From NCBI RefSeq assembly GCF_037975245.1, contig NC_092576.1, positions 45,686,111-45,750,110 of the forward strand: a DNA stretch of 64,000 nucleotides, read 5' to 3'. Each line of letters opens with the position of its first letter. Positions within the stretch are counted from its first letter, which is position 1. Made by a program: the position numbers and the translations under genes. Below the pieces are notes generated by a model that was not told where the DNA came from, made no database searches, and saw nothing but the letters and a program-made list of their open reading frames with translations. Positions 40,801 through 49,800 of the stretch are shown piece after piece. This DNA is from Apostichopus japonicus. Taxonomy: Eukaryota; Echinodermata; Holothuroidea; Aspidochirotida; Stichopodidae.

Positions 40801-43800
40801 CGTTGCTTATAATGGACACGTGGTACTACAAGTATCGTTATATGAATGGTTAGTGATGCCTATATATATGTTTTCATTTAAAGTGACAAACAATTTAATT
40901 GATAAATAATCTAAATAAATTGCAATGATCTAATAAACTTGAATATTTATATGGCTGTGTTGAATTATAAGTGACTTACGTTGTGACTTGATGCAATTTG
41001 AAGGAGCAATATTGTAGACATCTGGAGTTGTTTACTATCAGTTTCCCTTAGATTCACAATACTCGAACACAGAAGTCGTAAACTGCTTTGATCCTTAGTC
41101 TGGAAATGAATATAGAAGCGTCTTGAAATAATATTGAACGAACTTGAAGTTATAATATTTTAAAATTGCTTCCTTGAGTATCACAATTTCACATAATATT
41201 AACGGTAGATGAACGCTGTGAGGGGGAACTGATAATCCCGCCAATATTGTATGATTAAGTGAACTTAAATTAAATAAGCACTTTGACTTTTGACTTGTAG
41301 ACTCTGCTCTATGGTACCGATTTCATTTTAAGGCAAGGGAGGGGTGGGGGTGCAATGACATTTCTGGTTAGGAGTCTAAGGGGAGGGAGATACCCTTCCC
41401 TTGAGAAAACTTTAATTTAGGGGGATAATATTCAAACTGGTGCTACCACCGGTCACGGAACGTAATTAAAGTTAACGATTGTATTTATATGAGTCTTATT
41501 GACACCATATAGGCTCTATACACTCTGTTACGTATTGACGTTTTAAGGCTGTAGGGGGAGAGGACAATTGATTATGTTACTACTCGTTTTGTGGGAGGGT
41601 CTGAAATCGAACCGAGTTAAACTGACACCATATTTCAAATGGATGTTGATCGAAATCGACACCGAGTTAAATTGACTATCTGAGCAACAAAAATAAGAAA
41701 AGGAGCAAATTGGCTGTTAATTAGTACTGTACATTGTTCTTGGCTAGGATTAAAGGACCCCCAGAAGTTGAAACACGAATAGATAGTTCATGTTCGCCAA
41801 AGTTGCAAGTTTGGATCACAAATACATGTCAGGAGGAGAAATTACACTTATATTTTTTACTTAAATGTATATCTTGTATTAGTGTAGCTATTGTAGCGAA
41901 AATACTACTGGTTACTCCCGTTGTACGATTTGCCCCTCGTATGTTTAATTTAAACGTCCATTGAGCTCCGCAGAGACAGCGAACTATTTTTAGAGCCAGG
42001 TCGCACAACGGTACGTAATAGTTCATATCGTTCTACTTGTGATTGAGCATTCTCCCGGAATGGTCCGGACAGGCAAGATACTGGGTGTCTCGGTCAACCC
42101 CATTGGTCACGGCAAACTGTAAGACTGTGAGGGTAGTCTATGATTGGCCAAAAAGCATACATTTTCCTGCATTTTGTATCGATTAGGTGCGTTACGAGAC
42201 ATAGTATGGTAGCTCGCACGGCGTATGATAGAAACAGCACAAGCGACTTTAATTAAATCAAAGAGATGTATAGTTTTCATGGCGCTGCAGTACAGAAACA
42301 TGTGCTGCCCAGCGCATTTGCTGCCCGACGCCTGCGGATTACCTGACGCCTGCGCATTGCCCAACACCTGCGCTGCCCGAGACCTGTGCAGTACCCGCCG
42401 ATACCTGTGCAGTACCCAAATCCTGCGCAGCGCCCGAGAACTGTGCAATTCCCGACCCTTGCGCTGCGCGATTGTTGGGCTGCATGCTATAGTCGTTAAT
42501 GGTGCCCTCTAATAGCGCGGCGATGTGTTTCATATTTACAGTGTATTATATAGTGTAAAGATCGAGTTGAGAATTACATGTCTATTAAACCTTGCACTTT
42601 CAATGTCTGTTGTCCGGTTTTGAGTATTGTTTTGTATACCATCTCCTTCTTCGTACCTTCCCCGGCACTTCGGTTGGTTCCGGGACAGGGAGTTCCCCAC
42701 ACCAGGACGTTGGCAGCGTTTTACTATCTTAACCTTCTACAGACATTCCTTCGTTAGATTCCAATTTCTATTGATTCCAGTTTTAACCTGGTTCAGTATT
42801 TTGTTTTGTTACCAACAGAAAGAGAAAAGGGGACGTAACCCCATTATTGCTTTACCGCACCGGACTGGGGGAGGGGATAACTTGATGAGAAAATGGCCTA
42901 TGACCGCTCTCCACTCTGGCGCCGGGACCGGTATCAAACATGATATGTATCAAAGCAGTGATTTGTAAACGTGCCAATAAGTTTGCCGTCCCAGTTTCGT
43001 GTACAAAAATATCCAAAGTAGAAGGGAGCTTTTAGAATTATCATAATTCGTAGAAAATGTTGGTGATCAGCCATAACAATTTTTGTTTTAAATTATGCAG
43101 CTATAGCATTGTTTAAATGTTCTAGTGATAAAGAAGCTTCCGATTTCGACAAGCGTGCGATTGCTGAAACAGTACGCATGTATAGACGTCTTCAATGTGG
43201 TTAATTTATATGTCTGTTACGGCATTTTATGTTTCTCTGTCTTTCCAACAAACATGGTTTTTCTATTCAAAATCAAATTCAATAGTATTTTATTTTGTAT
43301 GTTTTATATTGGCTATTTCCATGACAATCATTTACTTGACTGGTGAATTCCGCACAACTTACAATGTGCTATTGTACCGTCTGACAAGGTAGATGTTAAT
43401 TGGATGATCTGTCATGGGTTTATCAGGGTTTAAATATTTCTCGCTAAACTAATAAAAAACGTACTCCGCGGACAGTATTGCACTCAAGAGAGTGGTAAAC
43501 GACTTACTTCAAGTGTTGTGGCTTCCTTGGAGTTCGACACCCATTTACCTCTGGAAGAATCTAAATGGAAACCATGTTCAGTCGGTGTCCATGAAACTGG
43601 AAAGAAATATTATATAACGATTTTTTTTTTTTATAGATCAAGAACGTGGCATAAAAAACGGTATACATAATTACAAGGTAAATGTCAAATATTGATTTTC
43701 TTCGTTGACTTCTGCAATATAAAGATATAACCCTATTGAGTATTCCACAGAGGATCACAAATTGCTTGTGATGAGTAACACATTTAGTTATTTCTATATT

Positions 43801-46800
43801 CTCACCTTGAATGTTACGTAACTTCGTAAGAGGAGAAAGAGAACCCACGAGAAGAGACAGAGGTAACAAACAATCAATGAATCTGTAAAATAAAATGTGA
43901 TTTGTGGGTGTTGAATACGTTATATGATTGAGTTGTTTTGATGTTATCCACCATTTATAAAATAATTATAGTGTAAAGTTAGTGATGCATCAGTCATTAA
44001 GTATTGTTGCGTTCCGAGCTTCTCTGCATATGTATTTATTGAGTGTGCTCGCCTGTTCTCAGAGAGAACGAATCAGTTTTTGCTTTAATGTCTCATTCTG
44101 GTGTTCACACTACACAATAGTAAAATACTACACATGAAGTACAATCCCTTTAACTTTTTACTAAACAACGACAACAACACTATCACGTTACAGTATGTAT
44201 ACATCATTCTTCTAGCTAAAAGTTACCGTTCATTCAAGAACACAGTTCCACAGTTTGCTGGTTTGTAAGTAATCGATCATTAATTAACGTTAATAAATAA
44301 CATAACAGTAGTGGTATGCGACTACTTACGTCAATTTCCGCAGCCGTTGGCATTTTTGTGAAAAAGACAATAATCCTATGACTTGGTCCTGGGTAAATTC
44401 TTTTCCAATGTTCGTTTTGATCTGTAGTTCCTCTAAGGTGGACGATACAGGTACAAGTTTTCCATTTTCCAGAGTTATGTTATGTTGGTCTGCAGAGCTA
44501 AATGATGCTAGTCCGAGACTGGTAAACTTAATATAAGGAAAACACGTTTTAGAAATTATTAGACAATCGTGCGCAGTCAAGAGCAATATATGTTCATATC
44601 GATGACTGTGACTTTTTACATATCAGACAGACAAGATCGTCCATGCAAGCTTAATTGATGATGTACCAAATCACAGAACTTTAAACCGACGGAAAATATG
44701 GAAAAGTTAATGTGTGTAATATTGTTTTCGATTATACGAAAGCATATAGGAATCAAGCCCATCCGTTGCTCGGAGTCGTATAATCACTACCAACCGTTAT
44801 TATTAAAATAATGTACTCCAATTACAAACATTTCTCGTTGCATCAGTACTGAGAAAACAACAACTTAGAAATAGTAGCTTAAGTTGTCGAACTATAGACT
44901 TGGTCTAGCACAAGCAGCTTAATGTTTTAAATAATCTTATTCTACATAAGCAGGTAACGCATTTGTTTCTAGCTAAATATTTCAATTTACTCACGTCAGA
45001 ACTGAGAGATATCTTTGAACCGAGATCCAGTTTGTCAAACTTAAGATCTGTTGGAAATACGTAGATAAAAATAAATGATAACAAAGTGTTAACGTTTCTG
45101 TTAGCATCAAGTATTAAACACTTGATGGTTTATCGGTTACTTCATCAACTCATATTGTCATATTAGTTCATTGTTATGGATGTTTCAAGTGTATCGTTAG
45201 ATTGTTGGTACGGCAATTGTACATTGTATACGTTTTCAAAAATGGAAGGTGATGATTGATATGAATATGTTTTATACTGTATATACATGAAATGTTCTTG
45301 AGAATCATATACTAACCTTCTGGTTCTTGTATAGACTGATCATCACCTGTACACCGTTTCCCTGTATGACGCTCGAACATTGTTTGCACCCTTTCATGTA
45401 TCCCATTAAGATTACACGCTTTCAAAGCACGTAGAAGAGTCGTGATATCTGTTTCTGTGATTTCCCCTCTCTCCTCCAAATATTGAACCATACGGTAATT
45501 ACGACCATCCTTATTTTGCAGCAAATCGATTTTTGCGGGTGGATAATTAAGGAAGGTTGCAAGGTGCAAAATATTTTCTCCAGTTAGTATATCAACTAAT
45601 TTAGCTTTAAAGCTACCAAAACCTGGTAAAATAAACAATAACACGAAGAATTCACTTTTCACATATTCCGGATCAGGTGTAAGGGGCCTTATGACTACTT
45701 CATGAACAATACAATCTACATGTATTAAATTTAAGTAAAATACATATTAATTCACGAATGAGAAGAGAATGGTATAACTAACCATATGTAGGCCAAAAAT
45801 GAAGAAACAAACGGACCTGTGCAGATTGTATACCAGTCTAAGAGACTGTGTATAGTCTAGATGTCGTTTGAATGCATATCAGTTAATCCGAAAGAACAAT
45901 CTCTCCCCCCCCCCCCCCCCATTGATGTTACTTTGCTGATGTGTAATTTCCAATTGCTATTCAATATATTGATAACCGTACCTGTTGAATTCTTCTTCTT
46001 TGCTGTTTCTACCACATGCTTGAAATTGGTAGCCATCGTACCTGAAAATTGTAATAATGTAGCGTTTATATTTACTGCTAATACGATAAATAGCAGTAAA
46101 ATTAGTCAAATATTACAGGAAATGCATTTGATCAATATGGTTCCTTCAGGCTTATGAGATTGAGGGATGAAACTGGTTTTAAAAACTTAAAATTCAGCAC
46201 ATTATGTTGCTGCTGCGTTGTCTAACAATTACAGAAGGATAACGAGTTTGTAATGATCCATCGCTTTTCAATGAACTCTCACAATGAATCACAAATGACG
46301 CTAATGTATTATTTGTGCACGAGAAAGCAGTATTGTATATCACAATATTGCAGCACATTTCACTCCAGCTTACTCTGCTCTGCTGAAATCGACCCGACCG
46401 CCGAGACATATGTTTCTATAGTTGATCAACATGTATATTCTTGAATCTGACAAATTCACACTTAATAACGGTGATCCAGCATAAACAACTGAGTTTCATT
46501 AATATTCAGTGTCTGTTTAGGCAACATGCAAATGTATATTGGATGATTTGATGATGGATTGATTACATTTGTTAAACAGCTTTAGTCGGCAGACGTCCTA
46601 CACCGCCAATTACCAGTTATACAAACGCACATGTTGGCCATGATGTTTATAGAAGCTTTGCCAAAATACAACTGTCAGTTCCAAATGAGTTGTCGTGTAT
46701 TCTTGGGCACCGTCGACCAACCTAACATAGCACAGCCTGAGTTACACCCAATTACTGCATGTATATAGCTAGACATTACAACGTTATATATACTTCACAG

Positions 46801-49800
46801 TGACGGAGATTCGCTGTTATTCCCTAAGTACATTGGTGTATTGGTAGTATATACAATCAGGAACCTACCTTTACTGGTTGTCTGGGCAGGCTCTGATGTA
46901 TCTAAATTGTTGTAGTAACTTCAAAGTGGTGTTATGTTTCTAGACACGACTACAGTCATTCCATGATTCGTCAAATAAAATGGCGTTTAGTTCTTCCATT
47001 CATCTCTCTCAATGCACTGATCCTGTAACAGTATCAAAGTTCATATTTACATTAACCAAATATTACTTATCAGTTGGATATTTATGTGTTTAGGCTTACA
47101 CTGAAATATTTTAAGGTTATCTTGGCATCCTTATAAATATTTGTGAGGATTTGGGATTTAAATTACGCCAATTCGTCATGCCAAGAACAAAGAATGATCA
47201 TGTTCGGGTATATCCATAAACCTATACTTATAGGATACTTATAACAAAAATGGTTGTTACAACAACTACTGTTCAAGTCCCACAACCGAGCATCAGTAAT
47301 TACTACTTCTGTGTTCGTAGCGCGGTAACATGTGTTACAGGTAGAAACAGTAGTTACTGTACTAGCTATGATTATCTGGTGATTATGTTAAAGCTCGCGG
47401 TTCCATAAACTAAAATACTTGAACTACAGTACTTAAGCTACGGTATTTAAACAACGGTACTTAAACTACGGTATTTACACTACGTTATCTGAACTACGGT
47501 ACTTAAAGCACGGTACTTAAACAACGGTACTTAAACTACGGTATTTAAACTACGGTATCTAAACTACGGTATTTAAACTACGGTATCTAAACTACGGTAC
47601 TTAAACTACGATACTTAAACAACGGTATTTAAACTACGGTATCTAAACTACGGTACTTAAACTACGGTACTTAAACTGCGGTACAAAAATATCGGGACAA
47701 AAACATCGGTACTTAAATTACGGTATTTACACTACGTTACTTAAATTACGGTTCTTAAACTACGATACTTAAACAACGGTACTTAAACAACGGTACATAA
47801 ATATCGGTACTTAAAGTACGATATTAAAAGTAAGATAATCAACCTACAGTACTTAAAACTGCTGTACTTAAACGAAAAATTTTCCTTATTCAATCAACTG
47901 GATTGAAAATGTAAATTACTTCATGAGCACATGATATGCTTTGTTTGATGTATATAACATTAATGCGATAAGTTTTGTTCTAAGCATCCATATCAATATA
48001 TATTGGCGATATTCTGAGTTACCGGGAAAAGAACCATTTAAAAAAAAAAAAAAAACTTTTCCTCTTCAAGAATTGTTTGATCTTCTAAGCATAAGAACAC
48101 TCAACTTTTAGAATAACACCAAGGGCAACTGAATTATTTCCTTAAACCTTCGCTAAGGAAATGTTTATAAAGGCTACCATGCGTCTTGTATTCGTACCAA
48201 TTCATTCTTTTTTGTATCCAGGAAAAGTATTTTTGAGCCTGAGAATATTACTTAAAGGCGTATGAGTAACATATGAGTACTTTTATGTAACTCATATTAT
48301 TCAGGACACGCCTTCTGATTGGTGGCTAACAAATAAACGCCCAGTGTAACGATCACCTTTAATTAGAAGTGACCAATCAAAATGTGACATTACTGATATG
48401 AATGGCGTACTTCAGATTTGTAAACCTGACAAGTCCTGTAAGCAATCATAACATCGTCGCTTCTTTATTCTTGATCTACCAACCATAACCACAAAACATA
48501 ATGTTGAGTTTAATAGAGCCCTCTCATAGAGTGTATTAAATACTGATCTGTGTTCCTCTATTTTACGTCGCTATTATAGAAAAGCAAAAAAAAATTAAAC
48601 ATAAACATAAACACGTCCTATACCATATGGAGTTTACTATATTTTCCTTCATAACCAACATGGTATTACCTATTGTATGTTTCTGTTTATTGTATGTTTC
48701 TGTTTATCTGATATTGTTGCGTACAAGTGACTTTACAGGTATTCAAATGCGGTGAGAGGAGGGAAAATTCAACTTATCCACCGAATGTCTAGCAGCTTGA
48801 ACTTTGTTGAATTGACCACATGCGAATAAAGGGTTTTATAAAGGAAGGTGACTGTAATGGAACCATAGCTGTCTCCTTCAATTAAGGGGGTATAGGGGTT
48901 TTATGCAAGAAAACAGTTAACTTTTAAACTTCAATTGGTGTATTCTAATTCATATTTCGATATTAATGTTTGGTCTATATTAGTAGAATAAACCCCAAGA
49001 TTGTGCAATACAAAACACCATTATTTCCTTCGCAATTGACCTGAAACTTAAAGGAGACCCATTTTCGAATGAAGTTTTTTATAAACGGGTGGAGCTGCCG
49101 TGGGTTCATTGAAGCTGAATATCATGTTTTGGATTTAGGAATACCATACAAAACAAATGCAAGCTGAGACGTAAAATTGTGTATTTTGAGGCATATTTAG
49201 ACTAAAAATAATCTATAATCAGCAGCTATGTTCACGACGCTTAAACGATCACATATGTGGGCTTATGGCTTATAACTTACCAGTCGGGTGGCTTCCAATT
49301 CAACAATTTAACTCAAATTTTGAGTCTGAAAAATTTAGGAGGTCATTTCAGATGGGAAAATCGTAGATTGCTCTTTGATGGAAAACCTACCTTACTATGA
49401 CCCTGCCGAGTATCGAACCCAGAGCCTACCAATTGCTAAGCATCATTGCTTCAAATGCCACCGCTGTTTTCCACTTGGCCACAACACCTATAGAGTAGGT
49501 ATACATACTATTAGTCCTAAACTAAAGGTTGGCTTATAATGATTTATGTGATATATGTCCATTTTTTACCCGGCTGAATCCAAACTTGAAGTTCATGGGA
49601 GGGGATCATGCACCGTATTTTTGCGGACGCGTTGTCTATCTGAACTGCTCATTGTAGCATTATATGCTTTATACTTTTTACATTATATTTGTGTAGTGTA
49701 TCTTTGGAGTTACGCAATCATCGAAAAGAAACATCATCTGTGCAGATTATTGTTTTCTAAGGTTGTATTTTCTTGTGTTTAAATATTACTAAAGACGTTA

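Noticed and set aside
42107-42533. Long Cys/Ala-rich open frames on both strands
   Set aside because: They are produced by the GC-rich minisatellite at 42308-42475 and lack splice sites or domain patterns.
46050-46090. Hydrophobic in-frame stretch (LILLLFIVLAV) just before exon 45982-46041, a tempting transmembrane helix
   Set aside because: An in-frame TGA lies directly upstream and no AG acceptor lies between the stop and the stretch. The sequence (a CTAAT branch-point-like word followed by a pyrimidine-rich run) is better read as the 3' part of the intron.
49320-49390. Exon of the Ig gene between a ttttcag acceptor and a GTAAGT donor near 49270-49330
   Set aside because: All three frames contain stops.
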